Assembly (NCBI RefSeq): GCF_014651635.1
Contig: NZ_BMXG01000007.1
Span: 62,001-126,000, forward strand
DNA length: 64,000 nt
Source: Cerasicoccus arenae
GTDB taxonomy: Bacteria > Verrucomicrobiota > Verrucomicrobiia > Opitutales > Cerasicoccaceae
Direction: 5' to 3'
Under the pieces are notes generated by a model. It was not told the DNA's origin and made no database searches. It saw nothing but the letters and a program-made list of their open reading frames with translations. Of the stretch, positions 1 through 8,921 are shown in pieces. The position numbers were made by a program, and so were the translations under genes. Positions within the stretch are counted from its first letter, which is position 1, and every line of letters begins with the position of its first letter.

Positions 1-1008
1 CTCCGGCTTGATACCAATCGTGGCCCATGCTTTCGGCGTGAGCACTCTGCCCTGCTGGGTACGAGCAAGGTAGCCTTCTTGGATTAGATACGGCTCGTGA
101 ACTTCCTCGAGCGTGTGCTCTTCCTCCCCCACTGCGACAGCAACGGTGCCGAGACCGACTGGCCCACCCTTGTAATTCTGCGCCATGAGGCGAAGAATAC
201 GCTTGTCCATTTCGTCGAGGCCATTGCGGTCAATCTCTAGCAATTCCAATGCTGAAGAGGCAACGGAACCCGTGATCTCGCCATCGGCGCGTTGCTCCGC
301 GAAGTCGCGGGCAAAGTTGATCAAATTATTTGCGATGCGCGGCGTACCTCGAGCACGGCCTGCGATCTCCGCCGCTCCGTCGTCTGTAATCGCCACATTG
401 AGCAGTTTGCAGCTTCGGCGGACGATCTTTTCGAGCGTGGCGCGATCGTAATAATCAAGGCGGGTCTGAAGCGTAAACCGGCTGCGTAATGGCGCGGTGA
501 GGAGCCCCGTGCGAGTTGTCGCGCCAACGAGCGTAAAACGAGGAATCGACAAGCGAACGCTGCGCGCGTTGGGGCCTTGGTCGATCATAATATCGATGCG
601 AAAGTCCTCCATTGCCGAGTAGAGATATTCTTCGACGGCCTTGGGGATGCGATGGATCTCGTCAATGAAAAGCAGGTCGCCCTCCTGTAGTCCAGTAAGT
701 AGCCCGGCGAGGTCGCCTGCCTTATCGATAACGGGACCGCTGGTCAGTCGCAAACTAGCGCCCATTTCGTGCGCGAGAATGTGAGCGAGGGTTGTCTTGC
801 CGAGTCCTGGCGGGCCATGCAGCAAAATGTGGTTCAACGCTTCACCGCGCTTGCTCGCCGCACCGACCATTACCTCAAGCCGCTCCTTGGTTTTGCCCTG
901 CCCGGAAAAATCGGCGAAGCTCAGAGGACGCAGCGCTTTTTCCACCGCAGTCTCGGGTGCTTCAAGCACCTGCGAGAGGTAATCCGTTCCTTTGGCTTCG
1001 TCGGGCAT
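1..1008 (-). CDS. ruvB: Holliday junction DNA helicase RuvB (3' end cut by window edge)
   Basis: RuvB is the hexameric AAA+ motor that drives branch migration of Holliday junctions together with RuvA and RuvC. Translating the minus strand from the ATG at 1008 gives 336 codons without a stop, running off the left edge, so only the last few residues can be missing (the family is about 330-350 aa). Visible motifs are Walker A (HGPPGLGKTT), Walker B (LLFIDEIHR), the sensor/arginine stretch GATTRTGLL, and the C-terminal winged-helix part (GGPVGLGT, then HEPYLIQEGYL near the edge). No Shine-Dalgarno sequence precedes the start. The gene follows murA in the same direction 55 bp downstream, but co-transcription is not shown. 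Confidence 0.95.
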   Translation of the reverse strand, partial: MPDEAKGTDYLSQVLEAPETAVEKALRPLSFADFSGQGKTKERLEVMVGAASKRGEALNHILLHGPPGLGKTTLAHILAHEMGASLRLTSGPVIDKAGDLAGLLTGLQEGDLLFIDEIHRIPKAVEEYLYSAMEDFRIDIMIDQGPNARSVRLSIPRFTLVGATTRTGLLTAPLRSRFTLQTRLDYYDRATLEKIVRRSCKLLNVAITDDGAAEIAGRARGTPRIANNLINFARDFAEQRADGEITGSVASSALELLEIDRNGLDEMDKRILRLMAQNYKGGPVGLGTVAVAVGEEEHTLEEVHEPYLIQEGYLARTQQGRVLTPKAWATIGIKPE

Positions 1009-1063
1009 AGTGGAGTGTTAGCTGGATTGCTGGGGAAACGAAAGAATTTTCCAGCAAGGCACC

Positions 1064-2368
1064 CTAGCTTTCGCCCGAGAGATCTTTGGGCATCTGATCC
1101 TGATTGAGCCGCTCCACATCGGCACCAAGCCCGCGGAGTTTTTCGTCAAAATTCTCGTAGCCACGGTCAAGATGGTAAATGCGCTGAACCCAGGTTTCGC
1201 CGTGAGCTGCCATCGCCGCCAAAATTAGGGCTGCACTTGCCCGAAGGTCGCTCGCCATGACGGGGGCACCAGAGAGCGGATTTCGACGTCCTTTGACGAT
1301 CGCACTGGCACCCTCGATGGCAATATCTGCTCCCATGCGCTGAAGCTCAGGCACGTGCATGAAACGATTCGGATATACGCGCTCTGTGATGATCGATAGG
1401 CCCGGAGTAACGCTCATTAGCGTACACATTTGCGCCTGTAGATCGGTCGGAAATCCTGGATGCGGCAATGTGATAACGTCGACCGGATTCAACGTGCCGG
1501 GGGTGCCTCGCATCCGGATACGGCCACCGAGTTCGATGGAAAAATCGGCCCCGGCCTCCTCCAGCTTGTCAAGGAGAGCCGATAAATCTTCTGGATGCGC
1601 GCCATTGACGGTGATGTCGGCATCCAGCATCGCGGCGGCAATCAAATACGTTCCTGCCTCAATGCGGTCGTCGATCACACGGTAAGTCGTGCCATTCAAC
1701 TTATCCACGCCTTCGATTGTCAGGCAATGACTGCCGACGCCTTCGATCTTCGCCCCCATGGAAAGGAGCATTTTGCACAGGTCAACGACCTCAGGCTCGC
1801 AGGCAGCAGACTCGATACGCGTGACACCCGGCGTAAGTACGGCGGCCATTAAAATGTTTGCCGTGCCAGTGACCGTGCTGCCATGTCGGCCACCAAGGAA
1901 TACATGCCCCCCCCTCGCGCGTTTTGCGTCGATGTGAACGTAGCCCGCACGGACATCCACCTCGCAATTGAGCTTGGCCAAACCTTTCAGATGCAGATCG
2001 ATTGGGCGCGGGCCAATGACGCAGCCACCAGGCAGCGAAACTTCAGCTTTCTTTAGTCGGGCAACGAGTGGCCCCAGCAAACAAACGCTCGCACGCATGC
2101 GACGGACTAGGTCGTAGGGGGCGCGATGAGTGATGTTTTTCGCAGTGATGCGCCAGGTGTTCTTGTCGGGGCGCTCGACCTCAGCACCAAGATTTTCAAT
2201 AATCTCTGCCATGAAGCGGAGGTCAGATAGGTCCGGCACGTTTTCAATGACGCACGTTTCACCCGTTAATAAAGTAGCAGCAAAAATGGGCAAACATGCA
2301 TTTTTTGCCCCGCTAACGGTTACCTCGCCACGAAGGGGGCGGCCCCCATTAATACGAAAAACATCCAT
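1064..2368 (-). CDS. murA: UDP-N-acetylglucosamine 1-carboxyvinyltransferase MurA
   Basis: MurA transfers enolpyruvate from PEP to UDP-GlcNAc, the first committed step of peptidoglycan synthesis in the cytoplasm. The 434-aa product has the normal family length. It opens with the typical FRINGGRPLRGEVTVSGAKN block. The catalytic loop PGGCVIGPRPIDLH places the PEP-binding and fosfomycin-reactive cysteine at residue 116, so it is predicted to be of the cysteine (sensitive) type. A G8 homopolymer (C8 on the plus strand, 1907-1914) encodes Gly-Gly in the middle of the gene. It lies downstream of the RG-rich protein gene, separated from it by a strong terminator at 2465-2498, so it probably has its own promoter in 2369-2464. 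No Shine-Dalgarno sequence is visible. Confidence 0.97.
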   Translation of the reverse strand: MDVFRINGGRPLRGEVTVSGAKNACLPIFAATLLTGETCVIENVPDLSDLRFMAEIIENLGAEVERPDKNTWRITAKNITHRAPYDLVRRMRASVCLLGPLVARLKKAEVSLPGGCVIGPRPIDLHLKGLAKLNCEVDVRAGYVHIDAKRARGGHVFLGGRHGSTVTGTANILMAAVLTPGVTRIESAACEPEVVDLCKMLLSMGAKIEGVGSHCLTIEGVDKLNGTTYRVIDDRIEAGTYLIAAAMLDADITVNGAHPEDLSALLDKLEEAGADFSIELGGRIRMRGTPGTLNPVDVITLPHPGFPTDLQAQMCTLMSVTPGLSIITERVYPNRFMHVPELQRMGADIAIEGASAIVKGRRNPLSGAPVMASDLRASAALILAAMAAHGETWVQRIYHLDRGYENFDEKLRGLGADVERLNQDQMPKDLSGES

Positions 2369-2464
2369 GAATAAAATAACGCGGCTAGCGCGCTCATCGC
2401 GTTAACCAACTTGGCTAGCCAAAATGAAGGCCGCCTCGGGTTCAACGTCATTGTGCAAAAGTTC

Positions 2465-2498
2465 AAAAAAAGCGCCGCTCCAATTACGGAACGGCGCT
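2465..2498 (-). terminator. Rho-independent terminator after the RG-rich protein gene
   Basis: On the minus strand an 11-bp stem (one G-U pair, arms 2488-2498 and 2471-2481, six-base loop) is followed directly by a run of seven T. It sits 22 bp past the stop codon of the gene ending at 2520 and separates that gene from murA. Confidence 0.88.
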
Positions 2499-2519
2499 GA
2501 AAATTAGGCGTTGCTTCGA

Positions 2520-3878
2520 TTAAGAATCGGAGGCGGGGGGGCGACTGTCGCGGCGGCTATTCTGGCCTGAGCCATCTTGGCGTGGCCCATCCTGACGTGG
2601 CCCGCTACGACGGTTTTTACCACCACGCTTACCACGGCGGCGCTTTGGCTGATCACCCTCTTCACCAGCAGGACGATCAGTGCGAGGTCCACGGTTCTGG
2701 CTTTGGTTGCGATTTTGTCCCCCACGAGGCCCACGATTCTGATTAGAACCTTTTCCACGCGGCCGACCGTCCGAACGACGATCGCTGCGAGCTGATGGTT
2801 CTTGCTTTGCTTCAGCTTTGGGCGCTTCTGCACCGCCAAAGAGCGAGCGGAAAACCTTCTTAACTGCACCAAGGAAACCCTTTTCAGCCTTAGCTACTGG
2901 TTTGGCACTGGAGCTAGCAGCCTCATTACGGGGCTTCCATTCGCTGGTGCGGGTACCACGCTCATTTGAGCGTGGTCCTCGATCACTACGTGGTCCTCGG
3001 TCGCCACGTGGGCTGCGATCACCTGAACGTGGTCCACGATCGCCAGAGCGTGGATCGTTGTTGCGCGGAGCACGCTCTGAACGAGGGCCGTCTGGGCTCA
3101 CATCGCTAGATCCCGTGGCCGCTTCGCCCTCTACAGGCTTCTTTTTACGGTTACGACTGCGCTTACGCTTTGGTTTTGGTCCGTCTTCCGAGGATTCCGT
3201 TGGAGACTTGGCAGCTTCGTCGGTGACACCGTCAGTTGGAGCGGTTTCTCGTTTTGGAGCAGTGTGGCGCTTCCGTTCAGGTTTACCGTCTGCTAGACGA
3301 CCACTGAGCTTTTCTTCAAAAGCGGCAGGAGATTCGACTAGACTTGGGTAACCAGAGACCTCTTTCGACTTACTCGCCTCCGGACGGTTGCGTTTCCGGC
3401 TAGAGGACGATTTCGACACTTCTGAGCGATTTTGCAGCAGTGCAGGGCCAGGATCCGGCAAGCCACTATCGTCAATACGACGTGTTTCCGCCTTTGGAGC
3501 AACTGGTTCGGTTTTGGACGCGGTTGCTGCAACTTCTGGTTCTTTTTCTGCTGTGATATCGTCTTCTGCGAGTCCTTCAACTGCTACATCCATTTCGGGG
3601 TCGTAGTCAGTCATATCAAACTCATCTAGGGATTCCTCTTCAAGTATCGGTTGGACTTGGGCCTGTGCTGTAGCAGCTTCAGCTGCTACAGAGGTTTCTT
3701 CGGGCTCAGTCGGTTCGGGTTCTTTAGCTAAATCGCCCCAGGACAGACGTTCCTGTCCGAGGCCGATGTTTTTGGTTTCTTCGGCGGAAGCGTCCGGTGT
3801 GGTCGCATCTTCGCCTGGACGATAGTTATCGTCCTTTCGCGCCTTAGGCTGCGAATTAGTGTGTTCGAATGAAGGCAT
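2520..3878 (-). CDS. Disordered, RG-rich basic protein, putative RNA-binding
   Basis: This 452-aa protein has no recognisable enzymatic domain. Residues 1-130 are acidic and rich in Glu/Ala/Pro, with a short SWGDLAKEP element at 46-54. The middle is mixed charge with a KRKRSRNRKKK cluster near 238-247. Residues 262-310 hold degenerate repeats of a GDRGPRS-type unit. Residues 333-350 form one hydrophobic, probably amphipathic helix (KGFLGAVKKVFRSLFGG). The C terminus (360-452) is again Arg/Gly/Gln rich and includes PKRRRGKRGGKNRR. Composition resembles RNA-binding tails of bacterial RNase E, DEAD-box helicases or IF-2, so an RNA or ribosome role is inferred from composition alone. It is transcribed alone: a divergent gene lies upstream and a terminator downstream. 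A G7 tract occurs near its 3' end. Confidence 0.8.
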   Translation of the reverse strand: MPSFEHTNSQPKARKDDNYRPGEDATTPDASAEETKNIGLGQERLSWGDLAKEPEPTEPEETSVAAEAATAQAQVQPILEEESLDEFDMTDYDPEMDVAVEGLAEDDITAEKEPEVAATASKTEPVAPKAETRRIDDSGLPDPGPALLQNRSEVSKSSSSRKRNRPEASKSKEVSGYPSLVESPAAFEEKLSGRLADGKPERKRHTAPKRETAPTDGVTDEAAKSPTESSEDGPKPKRKRSRNRKKKPVEGEAATGSSDVSPDGPRSERAPRNNDPRSGDRGPRSGDRSPRGDRGPRSDRGPRSNERGTRTSEWKPRNEAASSSAKPVAKAEKGFLGAVKKVFRSLFGGAEAPKAEAKQEPSARSDRRSDGRPRGKGSNQNRGPRGGQNRNQSQNRGPRTDRPAGEEGDQPKRRRGKRGGKNRRSGPRQDGPRQDGSGQNSRRDSRPPASDS

Positions 3879-4182
3879 ACTTCGTTGTTAGGTGTTGGGT
3901 GGCCGGCCGCTCAACTATAGATTTAAAAGGCGCCGCGCCAAATTCGGGTACGGATGAGATGACCAAAAAAGTCCTAATGGCTTCAAAACCAATTAGCCCG
4001 AAAGCCTCCTGTGATACGCATTGCTGCGGATCATACAAGCGCAAAATGCCGTCAGGACTGACGTTGAATGTGGTTAATCTCGTAATTAACTTGAACGTCT
4101 GGTATGATTTAGACCCATTAAAGAAACAGAAGTTCCTCACCAATCGGGAGTAGCGTTACTTTTGGGCTAGACCTGACCACCG
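3879..4182. other. Intergenic region between divergent genes
   Basis: About 300 bp separates the divergently transcribed RG-rich protein gene (minus) and the sensor kinase gene (plus), so promoters for both should lie here. The best plus-strand candidate is an extended -10 element TGGTATGAT at 4100-4108, without a convincing -35. Open frames exist on both strands but look like nothing known and have no neighbours to support them. Confidence 0.4.
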
Positions 4183-5361
4183 ATGGGACTAGAGTTTAAT
4201 CCATGTGGACGCACCTTCGCCTACCTGAACAGTCATGAATTGAACGATCGTATGAACCTCAACGATCATCCGTTTTTTCGCAACTCTGATCAAGAGAGTG
4301 TGGCGCAGCTCGTCGACCAGGCGGATGTCTCCAGCTATGTTGACGGAGAAGTCGTCTTTTTGGAAGGAAGCCCTTCGGACAGTCTGTGTCTAGTGCTGGA
4401 AGGCACGGTGGCTTTTGCGGCCGAAACGCCAGATAATCGACGACGCATTATTTCGACCGCAAAACAGGGCAACTTCTTCGGCGAAATTGGGATATTCACT
4501 GGTGCCCCTCGTTCCTTGAGCGCAATTGCAGAGGGAGAGGTCCGCATTGCTAAAATTTACCGTGAAGACCTCCTGACGTTCATTAAACGCACACCTGGAC
4601 CGATTGAACAAATCTTGGGCAGCATTGTTAATCATCTTCATCAGACGACCCGCCATTATCTCGATGACATGCTCCAGCAGGAGAAAATGAGTTTGGTGGG
4701 CACGATGGTGAACAGCATTATCCATGACTTCAAGAACCCCTTCACCCTCATAGGATTAGGCGCTCAAATGCTGGAGAGTCGCCATAAGGAAGACGCCAAA
4801 ACAATTAAAATTTGCACCAACATCGCCGCTCAAGTCGATCGCATGGTTGAGATGGCCAACGAGCTTTCCGAATTCTCTCGAGGCGAGCAAAAGCTCATTT
4901 TCAGTCAAGTCAGCCTAACACAGCTTTTTGAAGAATTCCGTGAACTCAACGAACCCTCCTTCGTAAAAGCAAACCTCCAGATCGAGATGGATATTGTCGA
5001 TCTCACCATTGAGGCGGAAAAAAACAAGTTGCTGCGCGTCATTCAGAATCTTGTTGGCAACGCCGTGGACGCACTGGGAGACAAGCCAGATGCAATAATC
5101 TCGCTTCTCGCCAAATCTGAAGGCGACCACGTAGTGATTACCATTACCGACAACGGAAACGGTATCCCTGAACAGATTCGCAATAAATTTTGGACGCCAT
5201 TCGTTACATTTGGTAAAAGCCGTGGGACTGGGCTAGGTTCTGCCATCGTCAAATCTATCGTCGAAGCTCATTGTGGCACAGTGGAATTTGAAACTGAAAC
5301 AGGCAAAGGCACCACCTTCACTGTGAGCCTGCCGATCGAGCAACCTGACCATATTGCCTGA
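4183..5361 (+). CDS. Cyclic-nucleotide-binding-domain histidine kinase
   Basis: A soluble sensor kinase of 392 aa. Residues about 28-140 form a CRP-type cNMP-binding fold; its phosphate-binding cassette reads GEIGIFTGAPRSLSA (100-114), close to the canonical GEL...PR pattern. A helix (HQTTRHYLDDMLQQEKMSLVG) leads to the H-box SIIHDFKNPF with the predicted phospho-acceptor His181. An HATPase_c domain follows, with N box (NLVGNAVDAL), G1 (DNGNGIP) and G2 (GTGLGSAIV). There is no receiver or transmembrane segment, so it is probably cytoplasmic. A second in-frame ATG at 4252 is an alternative start; no Shine-Dalgarno sequence marks either. It lies 46 bp before the UrtA-like lipoprotein gene and probably shares its transcript. 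No response regulator is in the window, so its partner is unknown. Confidence 0.88.
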   Translation: MGLEFNPCGRTFAYLNSHELNDRMNLNDHPFFRNSDQESVAQLVDQADVSSYVDGEVVFLEGSPSDSLCLVLEGTVAFAAETPDNRRRIISTAKQGNFFGEIGIFTGAPRSLSAIAEGEVRIAKIYREDLLTFIKRTPGPIEQILGSIVNHLHQTTRHYLDDMLQQEKMSLVGTMVNSIIHDFKNPFTLIGLGAQMLESRHKEDAKTIKICTNIAAQVDRMVEMANELSEFSRGEQKLIFSQVSLTQLFEEFRELNEPSFVKANLQIEMDIVDLTIEAEKNKLLRVIQNLVGNAVDALGDKPDAIISLLAKSEGDHVVITITDNGNGIPEQIRNKFWTPFVTFGKSRGTGLGSAIVKSIVEAHCGTVEFETETGKGTTFTVSLPIEQPDHIA

Positions 5362-5407
5362 TTAGGCTCGGCATCCGCTTGCCTTTTAGGTTGATGCTTA
5401 CACCGCG

Positions 5408-6709
5408 ATGCCGAAATATATCTCATCGATGACCCGCATTTATCTGCTCAGTTTATTGGCCACAGCAATTGCGCTCTTAGCCGGCTGTGGCGAACGACAA
5501 AAGGAGCAAACCGTCAAAGTAGGCATCCTTCACTCCACCACTGGCACGATGGCCTCCTCCGAGGAGCACGTGATTGACGCTGTTCAGCTCGCGATCAAGG
5601 AGATTAACGAGAGCAATTACCTACCAGGCATCAAGCTCGAAGCGATTGTGCGAGATGGTCACTCGAATGAAACAATATTCGCACAACAGGCGGAAGACCT
5701 GCTAGCTCGTCAGGGTGTCGCAGTTATCTTTGGTGGGTGGACCTCAGCCAGCCGAAAAGCAATGATCCCTGTTCTTGAGAAACACGACGGACTGCTCTTT
5801 TATCCAGTTCAATATGAAGGGGCAGAAAGTTCCCCCAATGTCGTCTACACGGGCGCAGCACCGAACCAGCAAATAATCCCTGCAGTTTACTGGGCAATGA
5901 AAGATAAGGGCGCAAAGCGCTTTTATCTGGTCGGCTCAGACTATGTTTTTCCACGCACAGCAAATGAAGTTATCAAAGATCAAATTAAGGCCCTTGGCGG
6001 CGAAATTGTTGGCGAGCGCTATCTCCCCTTGGGTTCTGAAGATGTCGAAGAAATCGTTGCAAACATTAAGGAATCTCAGCCTGATTTCATCCTCAACACG
6101 ATTAACGGTGACAGTAATGTAGCTTTTTTTCGCGCACTTCGGGCTGCTGGGATCGAGTCAAAAGATGTCCCCACAATGTCATTTAGCGTCGACGAGAACT
6201 TACTCAAGAGCATGGGTATGGAAAAGCATTTGCTCACTGACGACTACGCCGCTTGGAACTATTTCCAATCAGTACCGACCCGCGAAAACCGGCGATTTGT
6301 AGATAACTTTAAAAAGGAATATGGCGAAGATAGCGTGACCTCCGATCCTGTTGAGGCAGCTTATAGTGCGGTGTATTTATGGGCGGAAGCCGTTAAAAAG
6401 GCTGCCCTCGATAAAGAGTCCATCACTGTGGAGATGACTCAGCCCAATGTAGTTCTAGATGAGCTTGGCAATCGCAGTTTCCAAGCTCCAGGAGGGATCG
6501 TTTTTATCGACCCTCAGAATCAACACATTTATAAGACTGCTCGTATTGGTCGAATCAAACAGGACGGCCAATTTGAAGTCGAGTGGCAGAGCGATGCCCC
6601 AGTACGCCCTGCCCCCTACCCCATTTTTCGGCCAATGGAGTCTTGGGACGAATACCTAGCCATGCTCAAAAAAGGCTGGAATGGCCAATGGAGTGCGCCC
6701 CCCGAATGA
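5408..6709 (+). CDS. UrtA-like (urea/short-chain amide) substrate-binding lipoprotein
   Basis: This is a periplasmic binding protein of the UrtA/AmiC group, which normally delivers urea or short-chain amides to an ABC transporter. The 433-aa product starts with a lipoprotein signal: a hydrophobic stretch ending in the lipobox LAGC (Cys27). The body carries blocks typical of UrtA: VGILHSTTGTMA, FGGWTSASRKA, LLFYPVQYEG, YTGAAPNQQI, VGSDYVFPRTANE, NGDSNVAFF and AAWNYFQSVPT. There are no urtBCDE permease or ATPase genes next to it. Instead a kinase gene precedes it and its stop codon overlaps the chemoreceptor start (ATGA at 6706-6709). This suggests a sensory role, presenting ligand to the receptor, rather than transport. 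The ligand itself is inferred from family resemblance only. Confidence 0.88.
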   Translation: MPKYISSMTRIYLLSLLATAIALLAGCGERQKEQTVKVGILHSTTGTMASSEEHVIDAVQLAIKEINESNYLPGIKLEAIVRDGHSNETIFAQQAEDLLARQGVAVIFGGWTSASRKAMIPVLEKHDGLLFYPVQYEGAESSPNVVYTGAAPNQQIIPAVYWAMKDKGAKRFYLVGSDYVFPRTANEVIKDQIKALGGEIVGERYLPLGSEDVEEIVANIKESQPDFILNTINGDSNVAFFRALRAAGIESKDVPTMSFSVDENLLKSMGMEKHLLTDDYAAWNYFQSVPTRENRRFVDNFKKEYGEDSVTSDPVEAAYSAVYLWAEAVKKAALDKESITVEMTQPNVVLDELGNRSFQAPGGIVFIDPQNQHIYKTARIGRIKQDGQFEVEWQSDAPVRPAPYPIFRPMESWDEYLAMLKKGWNGQWSAPPE

Positions 6710-8814
6710 GCAATCAACAACAGCCACACACGTTTCTATCTGCTGGCCGCAAGAGCCGACCAGCAACAAAGACTGCGACCGAGTCAAAACGTGCGCCTAA
6801 AGCGGGGCGTCGATTGTTCCGGCAGATCATGATCTACTTCTTGGCCATCGCCATGGCCCCGTTGATTATTGTCAGTGTCGTTCAGTATCTGCTGGCGCGT
6901 AAGGCTCTATTAGAGACAGAGGGTACATATTTGGCCTCAATTGCCGATCTCCAGCTCAACGAAGTACGCGCATATCTGGAGGAAGTTGAGAACATTGTTG
7001 GGCTGGTGGCTGATAGCCCTGCGGTTCAGTACAGCCTACTCTATCTCAAAGAAATGACCGCCATTGATCTGCCTACCATTGAGCAAGATACAACCTACCT
7101 TGAGGTGAACGAGTTCGCACGGCCGATCATGCGCGACCTCCGCAGTAAGTTAGGCTTTAAACAAATTTGCCTCATCAACAATGAAGGCGTGGTTGTCTAT
7201 AGCGACCCAGCTATTCCACAGGAATATCGTGATTTGCGGGACGAAAGCAACCGCGAGAATGAGCTCGCGAAGTCGTTTGAAAGCTCGATCCGGCTGATGA
7301 GCGTGCAAGCTGGAGATTACGATAGATTTCCCGGCACACAGGAACCAGCCCTCTTCATCACCAGCCCAGTACTCGAAGATGGCATCCTGCTCGGGGCAGT
7401 CGCCCTTGTGCCCGAAAACAAAAAACTGCTTTCGGTCATAGAAGACACCACTGGCCTAGGAGAAACAGGCGAAGTCATGTTTATCGCCAAACGAGGTGAG
7501 GACATTATTGCGCTCAATAATCTACGAAGTGATCAGACTCTGGCATTTAGCAAAATCACCGACTACGAGCCCAATCCCGGGCAGCAATTAAGCCCGTCGC
7601 AGAAAGCTATACGAGGCATGAGCGGTGGAGATCTGGATGTTGATTACCGCGGAGAGGAAGTGGTTGCTATCTGGGATTACTTGCCGAACCTTCGCCTAGG
7701 TCTCGTCTTGAAAATCGACCGAGACGAAGTTTTCGGGCCGGTTAATCATCTCCTGCAAGCGTCTATTCTGGTTGCGGGCATCACGCTATTTGTCGTGGCT
7801 ATCGCCGCGCTATTAATGTCACGAGGCATTACTCAACCAATCGCTGGCTTGACCGATGCTGCGCACCGACTGGCCGAAGGCGACCTGACTGCAGAAATTC
7901 GTTGCAAGGCACGTAACGAGATTGGCCAGCTTTCCGCCGCCGCTCAAACGATGGCCACGAATCTTAAATCACTTGTGGGGAAGGTCAAAGTCACAGCAGA
8001 AGAAATTAGTGGGGCCTCGCGACACCTCAGCGCATCGGCTCAACAACAGGTAACTGCCGCAGAGCAAACGGGCACCGCCTCCGTGGAAGTCAATGCCACA
8101 GCCAAGCAAATTTCCACGACATCGCGCGAGTTGGCCGAGACCATGAAACAGGTGAACGCTGTCACTCAGGACACCGCACTCAAAGCGGAGTCTGGGCTGG
8201 ACGTCCTCGCTGCTATTGGGACATCGATGAAAGAGCTAGGTATCGCCAATGACGAAGTCGCCGAACAACTGGATGTTATTAATCAGCGTGCACATGCGAT
8301 AACCAGCGTCATCGCAACGATGACCAAAGTCGCCGATCAGACCAATTTACTTTCGCTGAACGCAGCCATTGAGGCAAAAAAGGCCGGTCAGCATGGGCGC
8401 GGCTTTTCCGTCGTTGCCATCGAAATTCGCCGCCTCGCCGATCAAGCTGCATCCTCCACACTTGAGATTGAGCAAAGCGTTCAAGACATGCTTGCAGCTG
8501 TCCAAAACGGGGTAAAAAATATGGGTATGTTTTCCCGAAAAGTGGACACAAGTGTCGGCGAAATCATTGATATTAGCGGACGTTTAACGGACGTCATTCA
8601 GCAAGTGCAAGGACTCCCCCCCCGCTTCGATATGATTTTAGAGGGAATGGAAAGCCAGGCAGAAGGCGCAAGCCAGATCAACGAAGCCATGGGGCAACTG
8701 AGCACATCCGCCCAGCAAACCGCTAACGCAGTCCGTGAAACCAATCGCATGATTCTGAACCTGAAGCGTAGCGCCGACGTCCTACGCTCCGAAATTACGC
8801 GTTTTCAGACTTAA
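6706..8814 (+). CDS. Methyl-accepting chemotaxis protein with periplasmic sensor region
   Basis: A 702-aa chemoreceptor. I chose the ATG at 6706 because it overlaps the upstream stop as ATGA and follows a tightly coupled gene; longer in-frame starts lie inside the binding-protein gene. A basic N terminus precedes TM1 (about residues 42-66), then a periplasmic region of about 280 aa that is probably dCache-like, TM2 (about 351-372), a HAMP domain (RGITQPIAGLTDAAHRLAEGD) and a long cytoplasmic coiled coil. The signalling tip is recognisable near residues 545-575 (DQTNLLSLNAAIEAKKAG, then GRGFSVVA.EIRRLAD). It reads EAKKAG where most receptors have EAARAG. No CheA, CheW or CheR gene is in the window. 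A C8 tract at 8616-8623 encodes Pro-Pro near the C terminus. Confidence 0.93.
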   Translation: MSNQQQPHTFLSAGRKSRPATKTATESKRAPKAGRRLFRQIMIYFLAIAMAPLIIVSVVQYLLARKALLETEGTYLASIADLQLNEVRAYLEEVENIVGLVADSPAVQYSLLYLKEMTAIDLPTIEQDTTYLEVNEFARPIMRDLRSKLGFKQICLINNEGVVVYSDPAIPQEYRDLRDESNRENELAKSFESSIRLMSVQAGDYDRFPGTQEPALFITSPVLEDGILLGAVALVPENKKLLSVIEDTTGLGETGEVMFIAKRGEDIIALNNLRSDQTLAFSKITDYEPNPGQQLSPSQKAIRGMSGGDLDVDYRGEEVVAIWDYLPNLRLGLVLKIDRDEVFGPVNHLLQASILVAGITLFVVAIAALLMSRGITQPIAGLTDAAHRLAEGDLTAEIRCKARNEIGQLSAAAQTMATNLKSLVGKVKVTAEEISGASRHLSASAQQQVTAAEQTGTASVEVNATAKQISTTSRELAETMKQVNAVTQDTALKAESGLDVLAAIGTSMKELGIANDEVAEQLDVINQRAHAITSVIATMTKVADQTNLLSLNAAIEAKKAGQHGRGFSVVAIEIRRLADQAASSTLEIEQSVQDMLAAVQNGVKNMGMFSRKVDTSVGEIIDISGRLTDVIQQVQGLPPRFDMILEGMESQAEGASQINEAMGQLSTSAQQTANAVRETNRMILNLKRSADVLRSEITRFQT

Positions 8815-8819
8815 AAACG

Positions 8820-8858
8820 CAAGTGGGCAAAAATTAGCCCGTTTGTAATTTGTTTTTT
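8820..8858 (+). terminator. Probable terminator after the chemoreceptor gene
   Basis: A 9-bp stem with two G-U pairs (8820-8828 with 8837-8845, eight-base loop) begins 5 bp after the stop codon and is followed by TAATTTGTTTTTT. It would end the three-gene sensory operon. Confidence 0.65.
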
Positions 8859-8921
8859 CGGTTTTGCCTTCGAGTCTCAAAATTTTCAACGTTTCAAGCT
8901 TAGAACTTACAAACATACGAA

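Noticed and set aside
2818-3351. 177-codon frame opposite the RG-rich protein
   Set aside because: Its Arg/Ser/Gly repeats are simply the reverse reading of the low-complexity repeats of the real gene.
3869-4153. 94-codon open frame on the plus strand between two divergent genes
   Set aside because: It overlaps the start of the RG-rich protein gene, has no recognisable features and sits where promoters are expected.
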